DNA of 64,000 nucleotides, from positions 1-64,000 of the forward strand of contig VXWP01000082.1 in assembly GCA_009835325.1 (NCBI GenBank), read 5' to 3'. Origin of the DNA: Gemmatimonadota bacterium (GTDB taxonomy: Bacteria; JAAXHH01). This document shows positions 44,034 to 53,600 of this stretch, in pieces (the first letter of the stretch is position 1; each line of letters opens with the position of its first letter). The notes under the pieces were generated by a model. That model made no database searches. It saw only the letters and a list, made by a program, of their open reading frames with translations, and had not been told where the DNA came from. A program made the translations under genes and the position numbers.

Positions 44034-45263
44034 CTACATCCGCTCGATGATGGCGGTGCCGAATTCCGAGCACTTGACTTCCTGCGCACCGTCCATCAGG
44101 CGGGCGAAATCGTACGTAACGATCCTGCCCCCGATGGCTTTCTCGATCCCCTGGATAATCAGGTCGGCCGCTTCGTCCCAGCCGAGATAGCGCAACATCA
44201 GTTCGCCGGAGAGGATGACGGACCCCGGGTTGACCTTGTCCTGGTTGGCGTATTTCGGCGCCGTACCGTGGGTCGCTTCGAACACGGCGTGCCCGGTCTT
44301 GTAGTTGATGTTGCCGCCCGGCGCGATACCGATACCGCCCACCTGGGCGGCCAGGGCATCGGAAATGTAATCGCCGTTCAGGTTCATGGTGGCGATGACG
44401 TCGAACTCGTCGGGACGGGTCAGGATCTGCTGAAGGAAGATGTCGGCGATAGCGTCCTTGACCAGGATCTTGCCCTCCGGGACGTTGCCCCCGCATTCGT
44501 CCCAGCTTACCAGCCGGTCCGGGTACTCCTCCTTCGCGAGTTCGTATCCCCATTTCTGGAAGGCGCCTTCCGTGAACTTCTGGATGTTGCCCTTGTGCAC
44601 CAGGGTGACGCTCTTGCGGTTCCGCGCGATGGCGTACTCGACCGCCGCGCGGATCAACCGCTTGCTGCCGGTTTCGCTCACCGGCTTTATGGCTATACCG
44701 GAATCGGACCGGATGTCCCACGCGAACTGTTCCCTGCAGAAGGCGATCAGCCGGGCGGCCTCGTCGCTGTAGGCCTCCTGTTCCTTTCCGGCGTACACGT
44801 CCTCCGTGTTCTCGCGGAAGATGACCATGTCCACCTTATCGGGATGACGCACCGGACTGGGCACGCCGGTGAACCAGCGTACCGGCCGCAGGCATACGTA
44901 CAGGTCGAGGATCTGGCGCAGCGCCACGTTCAGGCTGCGGATGCCGCCCCCCACGGGCGTGGTCAGGGGCCCCTTGATGCCCACCAGGTATTCCCGGAAA
45001 CTTTCTACCGTTTCATCCGGAAGCCAGCTTTCCGTAAGGTTGAAGGCCTTTTCGCCTGCCAGTACCTCGTGCCACGCGATGCGGCGGTCAGCGCCGTACG
45101 CCTTGTCGACCGCGGCGTCGAAAACGCGCTGAGCCGTCCTCCAGATATCCGGTCCCGTGCCGTCGCCTTCGATGAACGGGATGACCGGCTGGGCCGGGAC
45201 GTTGAGCACGCCCCGGTCATCGATGGTTATGTGCTTTCCACCAGCGGGTGGTTTTGCAGCCAT
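44034..45263 (-). CDS. icd: NADP-dependent isocitrate dehydrogenase
   Basis: 409-aa TCA-cycle enzyme converting isocitrate to 2-oxoglutarate. It aligns by eye with E. coli Icd: N-terminal [23 protein letters not shown], the phosphorylatable loop RSLNVALRQ with its Ser, ENTEDVYAG, and [17 protein letters not shown]. The cofactor region near GTAPKYA with the following Lys/Tyr suits NADP. The ATG at 45263 aligns with the E. coli start; an ATG nine codons upstream is possible. mdh precedes it by 48 bp, forming a TCA pair. Confidence 0.96.
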   Translation of the reverse strand: MAAKPPAGGKHITIDDRGVLNVPAQPVIPFIEGDGTGPDIWRTAQRVFDAAVDKAYGADRRIAWHEVLAGEKAFNLTESWLPDETVESFREYLVGIKGPLTTPVGGGIRSLNVALRQILDLYVCLRPVRWFTGVPSPVRHPDKVDMVIFRENTEDVYAGKEQEAYSDEAARLIAFCREQFAWDIRSDSGIAIKPVSETGSKRLIRAAVEYAIARNRKSVTLVHKGNIQKFTEGAFQKWGYELAKEEYPDRLVSWDECGGNVPEGKILVKDAIADIFLQQILTRPDEFDVIATMNLNGDYISDALAAQVGGIGIAPGGNINYKTGHAVFEATHGTAPKYANQDKVNPGSVILSGELMLRYLGWDEAADLIIQGIEKAIGGRIVTYDFARLMDGAQEVKCSEFGTAIIERM

Positions 45264-45310
45264 GTCGCGTTCTTCCTCCTCCGTATGCATTCTTTCATTT
45301 GATGTGGATG

Positions 45311-46234
45311 TTATATGCCCAGTTCGTCCAGGCTCTCCTGGTACACCGAGGCGGAAGCACGCAGCGCCGCCCGTTCGTCTTCCGATAGTGCCAGTTCGAT
45401 CACTTCCTCGATACCCTCGCTGCCCAGCTTCACGGGCACCCCCACGCAGACGTCCCGCAGTCCGTACTCGCCTTCCAGCATGACCGAGGCGGGCAGCACG
45501 CGGTTCTTGCCCTTCAGGACCGATTCCACCATCTGGACGACGGAGGCCGCAGGAGCGTAGTAGGCGCTGCCCGTCTTGAGGTAATTCACGATCTCCGCGC
45601 CGCCGTCGCGGGTCCGCTGCACGATGCGGTCGATGGCTTCCCGGGACAGCAGCTCGGTGATGGGTATGCCGGATACCGTGGTGTACCGCGGAATGGGGAC
45701 CATGGTGTCGCCGTGCCCGCCGAGAATGATCGCCTGCGTGTCTTCCATGGATACGCCGAGTTCCATGGCGACGAAGGAGCGGTAGCGGGCGCAGTCGAGC
45801 ACGCCGGCCTGTCCGTAGACGCGTTTCCGCCCATACCCCGAAACCTTGAGGGCGACATAGGTCATGACGTCCAGCGGGTTGCTGACCATCAGGATCTGGG
45901 CATCCGGCGCGTACTTCACTATGTTTTCGGTTACGGACGTGATGATCTCCGCGTTCTTCTTCAGCAGGTCGAGCCGGTCCATACCCGGCTTGCGGGCCAG
46001 GCCGGCGGTGACCACCACGAGGGCCGCGCCTTCCAGGGCCGCGAAATCGTTGGAGCCTTCGATCGCCGAATCATAGCCAAGTACCGGCCCGGCTTCCATC
46101 ATGTCCAGTCCCTTGCCCTGCGGGATGCCGTCCACCACGTCGATCAGGGCGATGTCGCCCAGTTCCTTCTGCGCGGCGTACAGGGCAGCGGTCGCGCCCA
46201 CGTTTCCCGCACCGACAATGCCGATCTTTACCAT
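45311..46234 (-). CDS. mdh: Malate dehydrogenase (LDH-like type)
   Basis: 307-aa NAD-dependent malate dehydrogenase. It has the nucleotide loop [11 protein letters not shown], the [10 protein letters not shown] active loop with substrate Arg residues, [11 protein letters not shown], and [10 protein letters not shown] with the catalytic His. The LDH-like tetrameric subgroup is suggested by length and GxGxxG form. Start ATG 46234 has GGAGGA upstream; a longer frame begins at 46246. It is followed by icd. Confidence 0.96.
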   Translation of the reverse strand: MVKIGIVGAGNVGATAALYAAQKELGDIALIDVVDGIPQGKGLDMMEAGPVLGYDSAIEGSNDFAALEGAALVVVTAGLARKPGMDRLDLLKKNAEIITSVTENIVKYAPDAQILMVSNPLDVMTYVALKVSGYGRKRVYGQAGVLDCARYRSFVAMELGVSMEDTQAIILGGHGDTMVPIPRYTTVSGIPITELLSREAIDRIVQRTRDGGAEIVNYLKTGSAYYAPAASVVQMVESVLKGKNRVLPASVMLEGEYGLRDVCVGVPVKLGSEGIEEVIELALSEDERAALRASASVYQESLDELGI

Positions 46235-46277
46235 TTGTTCCTCCATGTATAAACGCTGTCTAGAATGTCCTGCGACT

Positions 46278-47453
46278 TTAGCGGGCCGGATCCATATCGA
46301 TCAGCAGCGACGCGTCGATGGGATGGTAATGGTCCGCGGTTTCCATCAGGTCCCGCGCCGTGTTGTGCGGAAAGGAGAACACCTCCACGCGCGGGCCCAG
46401 TTCCTTGAGCAACTGGATCAGCGACACGAAATCCCCATCGCCGCTGGCCAGGATGACGACGTCGACCTTCTCGGCCATTCTGATCATATCGATGGCCATC
46501 TCCATGTCCCAGTCGCCTTTCGCCGAGCCGTCGCTGCGCCTGCGGAGATCCTTCCGCTTCACCTCGTAGCTGAACTGTTCCAGCATGGTGACGAATCCGC
46601 TCTGGTCCACCTCCGGGGTCTGGATCACGTAGGCGTAGGCCCGTATCAGCCGACGATCGTTCACGGCGGCCTGCATGAGCTTCTCGAAATCCACCCGCGC
46701 CGCCATGCCGTGCTGTTGCCGGGCGGCATACCACATGTTCTGGACGTCGATGAAGAGAGCGACCCTTTCAGATTCCGCGCCGCCTTCTTCGCTGAACTGT
46801 TCGATCCGCCGCTGCATCTCCCTGACGCGGTCTTCCAGGATCCGATTCCGTTTTTCCAGGTCCGCGCCGTACCGCCGGGCTTCGATCAACGCCGGGTCGG
46901 TATCCTCCATCGGGCGCGCGTCCTCCGTCGGACGCCCGTCCTCCGGCCCGCCGTTCAGGACCGGATCGTCCCGCAGGTAGGGGGACGCCGTCTGCTCCGA
47001 TACGCCGGACCGGGGTTGAAAGGCCGGTATCCGGTTCAGGCGTTCGATGGCCGGCGCGTAAACCGCCTCGCGTTCGTCCAGCAACATGGCGAAGGTCATC
47101 CGTCCGCACTCCCGGGTATAGGCGTCGGTCCGGTCACTCAACAGGGAGTTGATGCCTTCGGGGGACGAACTACCGATTTGTTCGATCTCCCGTGAACTGG
47201 TCTGTACCAGGGTCCGGATGACCTGCGCGGCCGTGACTTCCCGCTCGAAGCAGTCCCCGGCGAGCTGCGCGGCGAGCGTGTGCATCGCCGTAGTCGCCAG
47301 GTCCCGCCCGTCCCGGACCAGTCCGCAGATGTGCAGCAGCTTGACGATCAGTTGACGGTCGAGGGCGAGTTCCAGGACCCGGGCGAGCCCCTTTTCGTCG
47401 ATCCTGCTGAAAAGATGCCGGTAATCCGCAAGGGCTGTTTTCGAGTTTTCCAT
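46278..47453 (-). CDS. NYN-domain (LabA/DUF88) protein
   Basis: 391-aa protein with a C-terminal NYN (PIN-like nuclease) domain at about residues 230-385: ALFIDVQNMWY supplies the first Asp, KGDWDMEMAIDMI the middle Asp cluster and ILASGDGDFVSLI the last acidic pair. Residues 1-150 are helical and unrecognised, and residues about 190-225 are a charged coiled coil (EARRYGADLEKRNRILEDRV). NYN proteins act on RNA in several systems, but no target can be inferred. It lies between aspC and mdh on the minus strand. Confidence 0.85.
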   Translation of the reverse strand: MENSKTALADYRHLFSRIDEKGLARVLELALDRQLIVKLLHICGLVRDGRDLATTAMHTLAAQLAGDCFEREVTAAQVIRTLVQTSSREIEQIGSSSPEGINSLLSDRTDAYTRECGRMTFAMLLDEREAVYAPAIERLNRIPAFQPRSGVSEQTASPYLRDDPVLNGGPEDGRPTEDARPMEDTDPALIEARRYGADLEKRNRILEDRVREMQRRIEQFSEEGGAESERVALFIDVQNMWYAARQQHGMAARVDFEKLMQAAVNDRRLIRAYAYVIQTPEVDQSGFVTMLEQFSYEVKRKDLRRRSDGSAKGDWDMEMAIDMIRMAEKVDVVILASGDGDFVSLIQLLKELGPRVEVFSFPHNTARDLMETADHYHPIDASLLIDMDPAR

Positions 47454-47461
47454 GATTCCGC

Positions 47462-47523
47462 CGTGCGTTCGACGGGTTGCCGCTTAGCTTCGCGTGCGTT
47501 CGACAGGTTGCCGCTGAGCTTCG
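47462..47523. repeat. 31-bp tandem duplication
   Basis: Two 31-bp copies starting CGTGCGTTCGAC, at 47462-47492 and 47493-47523, differ at two positions. They occupy the entire short gap between the NYN gene and aspC. Confidence 0.9.
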
Positions 47524-47530
47524 CGGTCGG

Positions 47531-48742
47531 TCAACCCGCCAGGGACGACAACCCCTCCTCTACCCGGTCCATGCCCCTTTCGATCACGTCCAGGGTGGTT
47601 GCGTATGAAAACCTCAGGCATCCCTCCGACCCGAAAGCGGCGCCCGGCGCCGAAATCACCTGGTACGCCTCGAGCAGGTACATGGCCAGGTCCAGCGATC
47701 CTTCGATGGGGCTGCCGTCGGGCCGTGTGCGGCCCAGATACGCCGACAGGTCGGGAAACACGTAGAACGCGCCGCCGGGCCGGGCGCACGCCACGCCTTC
47801 CATGTTTTGAAGTCTTTCCATGATGTAATTCCGCCGCCGGTCGAACGCCTTGATCATGGGGGGCAGGAAGTCCTCGGGGCCGGTCAGCGCGGCAATGGCC
47901 GCGTGCTGGGTAATGGCGCTCGGATGCAGGACGGTCTGCCCCTGGAATTTCACGACCAGCTCCATCACCTCGGCGGGACCGGCGGCGTAACCCAGGCGCC
48001 AGCCGGTCATGGCGTACGCCTTGGACAGACCGTTGACCACCAGCGCCTGTTCCTTCATCTGCGGATGAAGGGCCGCGATGCTTACGTGGCGATGGCCGTC
48101 ATACAGGATCTTCTCGTACAGTTCGTCCGTTATGACGTATATCCCCGCATCCACGACCACTTCGGCGATGGCGGCGAGTTCGTCCCGCGCGTACACCATG
48201 CCCGTGGGATTGGAGGGGGAGTTGAGCAGAAGCGCCCTGGTCTTCGGCGTAATCGCGGATCGCACCTGGTCGGCCGTCACTTTGAAAGAAGCGCCCGGTC
48301 CGGTGTCCAGCACCACCGGAACGCCGCCCGCGAGTTTGACCATCTCGGGATAACTGACCCAGTAAGGCGCCGGGACGAGGACCTCGTCGCCTTCGTCGCA
48401 GATCACGTAGAGCAGGTTGTACAGGGCGTGCTTGCCGCCGGAGGTCGTCGCGATCTGGTTCGGTGCGTATTCGAGCCCGTTGTCCCTGTCCAGCTTGCGG
48501 CAGATCGCTTCCTTGAGGTCCAGGATGCCGGTCGCGGGCGTGTACCGGGTGATGTTGTCCCGGATCGCCGCCATGCCGGCTTCCTTGATATGGTCCGGCG
48601 TTGGGAAGTCCGGTTCGCCCACGGCGAAGTTGAAAACCTCGACGCCTTCGCGTTTCATCGCGATGGCCCGCTCGTTGAGTACGGTGGTCGCGGAGGGTGC
48701 GATGCGATCCAGTTTTCGGGAAAGTGGACGAATAGCGGGCAT
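47531..48742 (-). CDS. aspC: Pyridoxal-phosphate aminotransferase, aspartate type Ib
   Basis: 403-aa class I aminotransferase. Its cofactor region includes LLNSPSNPTGMV with the Asn, VITDELYEK with the Asp-Tyr pair and GLSKAYAMTGWRLGY with the Schiff-base Lys; a late FSYATT supplies the substrate Arg region. By appearance it belongs to the Ib aspartate/prephenate aminotransferase group. It is preceded by coaD in the same run. Confidence 0.93.
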   Translation of the reverse strand: MPAIRPLSRKLDRIAPSATTVLNERAIAMKREGVEVFNFAVGEPDFPTPDHIKEAGMAAIRDNITRYTPATGILDLKEAICRKLDRDNGLEYAPNQIATTSGGKHALYNLLYVICDEGDEVLVPAPYWVSYPEMVKLAGGVPVVLDTGPGASFKVTADQVRSAITPKTRALLLNSPSNPTGMVYARDELAAIAEVVVDAGIYVITDELYEKILYDGHRHVSIAALHPQMKEQALVVNGLSKAYAMTGWRLGYAAGPAEVMELVVKFQGQTVLHPSAITQHAAIAALTGPEDFLPPMIKAFDRRRNYIMERLQNMEGVACARPGGAFYVFPDLSAYLGRTRPDGSPIEGSLDLAMYLLEAYQVISAPGAAFGSEGCLRFSYATTLDVIERGMDRVEEGLSSLAG

Positions 48743-48790
48743 GAGAAGGGGGCGGAGGGTGGAGTCGGGAAGTCCTTGAATAACCGGGGG

Positions 48791-49276
48791 TCAGCCGATC
48801 GAGCCGCGCTTTTCAGACAGCGCCTTTAACACGGGAGGCGGGACCTGATGGCTTACGTCGCCACCGAAGCGGAAGACCTCTTTCACGAGCGAAGAACTCA
48901 CGTACACCGAGGGTTCACCGGGAAAGAACGATACCGTGGTCACCGACGGGGCGAGGCGCCGGTTCATGAGCGCCATCTGGGATTCCGTTTCCAGGTCTCC
49001 GGCGGAACGAACGCCGCGGACGATAGCATGGGCGCCGAGCTTTTTGGCGAGGTCGACCGTCAGTCCATCCGTCGACATCACCTCGACTCCCGTCCAGCCG
49101 TCCACGGCCTGCCGGAAAAGGTCCACGCGTTCCTCCACCGAAAACATCGGGTGCTTTTCCATGTTGGTCGCAACGGCCACCACCACCCGGTCGAACACGG
49201 TCTGCGCCTGTCTCAGCACATCCAGATGTCCGTTGGTCACAGGATCGAAAGTACCGGGATACACCGCAACTTTCAT
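48791..49276 (-). CDS. coaD: Phosphopantetheine adenylyltransferase
   Basis: 161-aa penultimate enzyme of CoA synthesis. It has the TFDPVTNGHLD nucleotidyltransferase motif with the TxGH-type His, RSAGDLETESQMALMNR, and SSSLVKEV. The stop of rsmD overlaps its start as ATGA, a common rsmD-coaD pairing in bacteria. Confidence 0.97.
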   Translation of the reverse strand: MKVAVYPGTFDPVTNGHLDVLRQAQTVFDRVVVAVATNMEKHPMFSVEERVDLFRQAVDGWTGVEVMSTDGLTVDLAKKLGAHAIVRGVRSAGDLETESQMALMNRRLAPSVTTVSFFPGEPSVYVSSSLVKEVFRFGGDVSHQVPPPVLKALSEKRGSIG

Positions 49277-49902
49277 CGCCGGGTTCTCGATGAAGGAGGT
49301 GGAAGATCGATGGGCAGGACTTCCGTCGGGCTCATGGTTGTCGCCGGACCGTGCTGATCGGCCCGAAAGAAAGACAGCGCCGTGTCACCGAACGTGCGGC
49401 TGCGCACCAGGTCGAGACCTTCGCGGGATTCCGGTTGATCGTCTTTGTGATGCTCCAGGACGAGCAGGCCACCCGGAGACAACGCGTTCCGTTCGCCGAC
49501 GGTCCGGACGATTTCCCGCGCAACCGGATCGCCATAGGGCGGATCGGCGAGTATGATGTCCGCCGCGCAGGTATGGTCAGCGAGGTGATCGAGACCTCGA
49601 ACGGCGTCTGTCATCCAGATCCTGCTGCTTCCGCGAAACCCACAGTGGGCGAGATTGTCTCTTATCGATTGGACGGCGCGCCGGTCGCGGTCGACAAACA
49701 GGCAGCAGCGCGCGCCGCGGCTAAGTGCTTCAATACCCAGGCTTCCTGTGCCGGCGCACAGGTCCAGCACAGTACCATCGACGATTCGTGCCGACAGGAT
49801 GTCGAACAGCGATCCGCGTACGCGGCTGCCGGTGGGACGGATGTCTCCGGTTACGGACTTCAGCCGACGGCCCCTGGCGATTCCTGTGCCGATTCGCAGC
49901 AT
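49273..49902 (-). CDS. rsmD: 16S rRNA (guanine966-N2)-methyltransferase RsmD
   Basis: 209-aa rRNA methyltransferase. It has the RGRRLKS start, PTGSRVRGSLFDIL, VLDLCAGTGSLGIEALSRGA (split as VLDLCAGTGS and LGIEALSRGA) for SAM, and the N6/N2-specific ILADPPY motif. ATG 49902 has GGAGGTG six bases upstream and is chosen over a GTG nine bases earlier. Coupled to coaD by ATGA. Confidence 0.95.
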   Translation of the reverse strand: MLRIGTGIARGRRLKSVTGDIRPTGSRVRGSLFDILSARIVDGTVLDLCAGTGSLGIEALSRGARCCLFVDRDRRAVQSIRDNLAHCGFRGSSRIWMTDAVRGLDHLADHTCAADIILADPPYGDPVAREIVRTVGERNALSPGGLLVLEHHKDDQPESREGLDLVRSRTFGDTALSFFRADQHGPATTMSPTEVLPIDLPPPSSRTRR

Positions 49903-50045
49903 GATCCCCACCTCCGGCCATTACCGTTCGGACCACATCGAAAATAGATTTTCAGGGGGTGCATGTCAATAAAAAAGGCCGTGTGGAAACCTCGGTTTTC
50001 CGGCTGTTTTCAGGGTATTCCGGCAAGTTGTCGCATGGCTTCCGA

Positions 50046-50095
50046 CCAGGCGCGTCCAGGCGCGTCCAGGCGCGTCCAGGCGCGTCAAGGCGCGA
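50046..50095. repeat. 10-bp tandem array
   Basis: Four perfect copies of CCAGGCGCGT and one diverged copy lie in the gap between the ComEA-like gene and rsmD. Array and slippage appearance are clear. Confidence 0.95.
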
Positions 50096-50103
50096 CCGCC
50101 CAT

Positions 50104-50592
50104 TCACTTCAGCTTCACCAGGGGTCGTATACGGCCAAGTTTGGCGGGTCCGATCCCCTTCACTTCGAGCAGCTCCTCGACCCGCTCAAAAGGTCCGGAC
50201 CGTGTCCGGAATTCGATGATCGCCTCCGCCAGTTTCGGACCGATCCCCGGCAGTTTCTGAAGTTCTGACGCAGGGGCGGTGTTCACCGGTATCAGCAGGT
50301 TGCCGGCGGAAGAAGCGGATTTCGCAGCGGCCCCGGTGACCGGGCGTCCAGAGTCTGTCCCGGCGGACAGGCGTCCAGAGTCCGCCCTGGTGGACGGGGC
50401 GCGCGCGTTTGAATCGTCCACGTTAGCCGTGGCGGATGCCGTCTCGATACCTGCGTTCAGCCGTCCGTGCGCCTGAGCCGGTCCCAGATCGGGCAGGAAG
50501 TCCGAGTTATACTGTTTCACCAACAGAATAACGGCGCCGGCCAGCATGCTGACTGCGACGAAGATGACGGCCTGTATCTCCCCTTTAGTCAT
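50104..50592 (-). CDS. ComEA-like helix-hairpin-helix protein
   Basis: 162-aa membrane-anchored protein. Residues 5-26 form a transmembrane anchor (AVIFVAVSMLAGAVILLV). A low-complexity Ala/Ser/Arg/Asp linker follows. Residues about 100-160 form two helix-hairpin-helix motifs, LQKLPGIGPKLAEAI and LLEVKGIGPAKLGRI, as in ComEA DNA receptors. ATG 50592 has GAGG upstream. With dprA in the same run, DNA uptake is a reasonable guess. Confidence 0.85.
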   Translation of the reverse strand: MTKGEIQAVIFVAVSMLAGAVILLVKQYNSDFLPDLGPAQAHGRLNAGIETASATANVDDSNARAPSTRADSGRLSAGTDSGRPVTGAAAKSASSAGNLLIPVNTAPASELQKLPGIGPKLAEAIIEFRTRSGPFERVEELLEVKGIGPAKLGRIRPLVKLK

Positions 50593-50610
50593 AATCATCC
50601 TCGGCGCCAA

Positions 50611-53600
50611 TCAGTTGAAGACGAACTCGGTCCACAGCCCGCCGCCTCGGCGAAGCCGCTTCTGCTGGGTAATCACGTTCAGCGTATTGGTAAGTTCGAG
50701 CGTCACGCCGCCGCGGACATACCTGCTGAAGCGGTAATCCGTCGTAACCGAGAACCGGTTCTGATTCTGACCGTTGTTGGCCTGGAAATCGCCGCCTATC
50801 CGGGAAATCAGTGTCCTGTTGGAGTCCCGGGTGAATTGCAGCCGGGCGTTGATGTCCCCGCTCGTTCTTCTTCCGAAGATCCGGACACCGGGCCTGAGCC
50901 GGTAGTCTACGGCTACGGTAAATGACCTGGTCTGCAGTTTCTGATCGGTCGCGTTCCGTCCGAACTGGGTCAGTCCGTCCGACGTATTGAAATTGCCTCT
51001 CAGCACCAGGCCCGCGTTCAGGTCGAAAACGAAACCGAACAGTGGAGACCGGGCCGTCGTGGTCGTCCGGGTAATACCGGATTCGCCGGGGTCCGAATCA
51101 CCCGTCAAGCCGCCCTGAGCGACCGCCAGGTCCTGCTGCTTCAGGTCGGTACTCTTGCCGTTGCGTCTCGAGTAACCGCTGGACAGTTCGATCCGACGAA
51201 ACAGCCGGCCGAATTCACCCATGCTCCTGGGATTGGGACTCCAGCGCAGGTTCATTTCCGGCCACGTGGTGTTGCGCTGCTTCCGGTTCAGGTTCGTGGA
51301 TCGGTTATGGGTCGATACCCATGTAGGCCTGATGGAAAAGGACGCTCCGAAGAAATTGATTCCCGTGCTGACGTTGAAGGACGACCGGTTCGCTTCCGAT
51401 TCCTGGTTGCGCTGTATGCCGGTAACCCCGCCGCCGGTCCCCAGGGTGTCGAACGGTACGGAAAAATAGTCCGACAGTCCCATGCGCTCCCGCAGGGTCG
51501 GGCGGGCGACCGCGTTGAAGAAGTTTTGATTGCGGCTGACCGTGAAATTGAGTGTGACCGGCGAGAGATTGCCCAAGCCGGTGACAAATCGGTCTGCCAC
51601 ATTGCGCCTGAACCATCCGGAATCTCCCGGTTCCGATCGCCTGGAAGCGCTCCCGAAAACGTTGGATACCATCCTGGCCATATTGACGTTGGTACGCACG
51701 CCCTGCTGGTTGTTGAACGTGATGGTCCTCGCTTCCGGAGAACCGCCGACAAGCTGAAGCTGTGGATTCCGGTTTTCCGCGTATGAAGTGGTAAAGTTGT
51801 AGGAAGGCCGGAACCAGGTGGTGATATCGGGCCGGTAGTCGAGACCGAGGTTCTGTCGGAAGCTGGTTTCCGGTCCGAATTCCAGGCTGGTAAAGGGATA
51901 CGGTGGAATCGGACTTCATGTCGTTGGAAACGGCCAGGTTGTAGTTCATTCTCAGGGACCTGAACGGTTCCATGATCGCCCGGATATTCCGATTCAGATA
52001 CCGGGTGAAGCGTTCGCTCCGGTCCGAAATGGCCAAAGGGGTCTCACTGGCATCCCCGACTTCGACGATCCGGCCCGGCCGGTTGAGATAGATCCGCCTG
52101 TCGCGGTTGATCTCCGAGAACAATTCCAGTCGAACGGGGAGCGGGTTGAACGTCTGCCCCGATATGAAATCCGGCAGCGGCATCCACCCGAGAATCGGCC
52201 ACTGGATCCTCGAACGCGGAGTCAGATTGTACTGCAGCCGGGCCCGGTAGGCCCCGGTCGTATCGATCCTGGAAACGGAGTGCCGGAAATAGTTGGTCGA
52301 CGTGTAGTCGAACCGGAGGCGTTCCAGGGTCCAGGCGACGAGGGGATTCGTGGAACCGATCCGCTTGGAGATTGAAGTCGAGAAGGACCGGTCGGTGTTC
52401 TCCGTGCGCTGGGCTTCGCGCTGTTCACTGTTCAGCAGTACGATATCGGAGCCGACCTGCAACCTGGGCAGCCTGAGGTCGTTCCTCCAGCGGAGTCGCA
52501 CCGGGACGGACAGTCCCCAGTTTTCCGGCAGCATGTTTCCCAGGTTCAACAGGGTGGAGAAGTTCATCACGGTGGTCCTGCTCCCCGCTTCTTGACCGCC
52601 TATCCGGCGGAAGTGGCTGCCCACGCTTCTGACGGTCCCGAACAGCGAGAACACGTCGGCGAAATCGGCGTCTATCTTCAAGCGGCCGGCCAGGCCCCGG
52701 TCGCGCCTGACGTCACCGGCCCTCAGTTCGTCCAGCCAGAGTTCGCCTCCCTCGAGTTCGTTATCATAAGGGTTGTAGATCCCGACTGTAATATGGCGGA
52801 CCCGGGCCAGCGCGGGCGCTCCGAGTACCCTGTACTGCTTGTTCCCTTCCAGCTCGGCAATGGCCACCGTGCGCCCCGTGCCCGGCGGTCCCTCCTTGAA
52901 TCGTACGGGACGTTCCTTCCCATCGCTCAGTATGACCGAATAGGTGGTATCCGCCGTCGTCGCAGTCAACCGCGCGGCTTCTGTTTCGCTTTTCAGAATC
53001 GTCAGATCGTCGAAAACGACCCTGAGATGATTCGCATCGTCCCAGCCCGGGGCCACACGGGTCCTGTATTCGTAATAGTCGTTTTCACCGCTGCCGAATC
53101 GTATAAAAAAGTCGGGCGACCCGCCTCCTTCGAAATGATCCGAACCGTGGATGTACAGTCTCAGGGTGTTATACAACGTATAGTCCTGGAAGGTAAACAG
53201 CGTTCGGTAGGCCTGGGCGCTGTGATGTGGCTGCAGGTTGGTATAGGTAAGGATCAGCGACTGCTCCTTGACTTGCAGGCCGGTTACCCGATCGTACTCG
53301 ATGATCGCGTCGGGTGGTGTAGTGTATTCCCCAGGGTTGTCGTAGGTATTCTTCACGGCCACATCGAAAGTCTCCTCGTATTCCGCCAGCTTTTCGGCCG
53401 GTACCGGGAAACCGCTGGAATCGGTGATGGCCCCCTGAAAATCTTCCTGCCACTGGTTTCCCACGATGTTGATGGAGGCGATGCGCATTTTTAACGGTTC
53501 GTTGACCATCGTGATCCAGAGCCGGACCGTTTCGATCCGGTCGAACCTCGGCATGCCTACCGAACCGTCGTACGCCTGGTTTGTCGTTGCGGTACCACCC

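Noticed and set aside
43095-45302. 735-codon plus-strand frame opposite obg and icd
   Set aside because: Both obg and icd are certain on the minus strand; the plus frame is a shadow.
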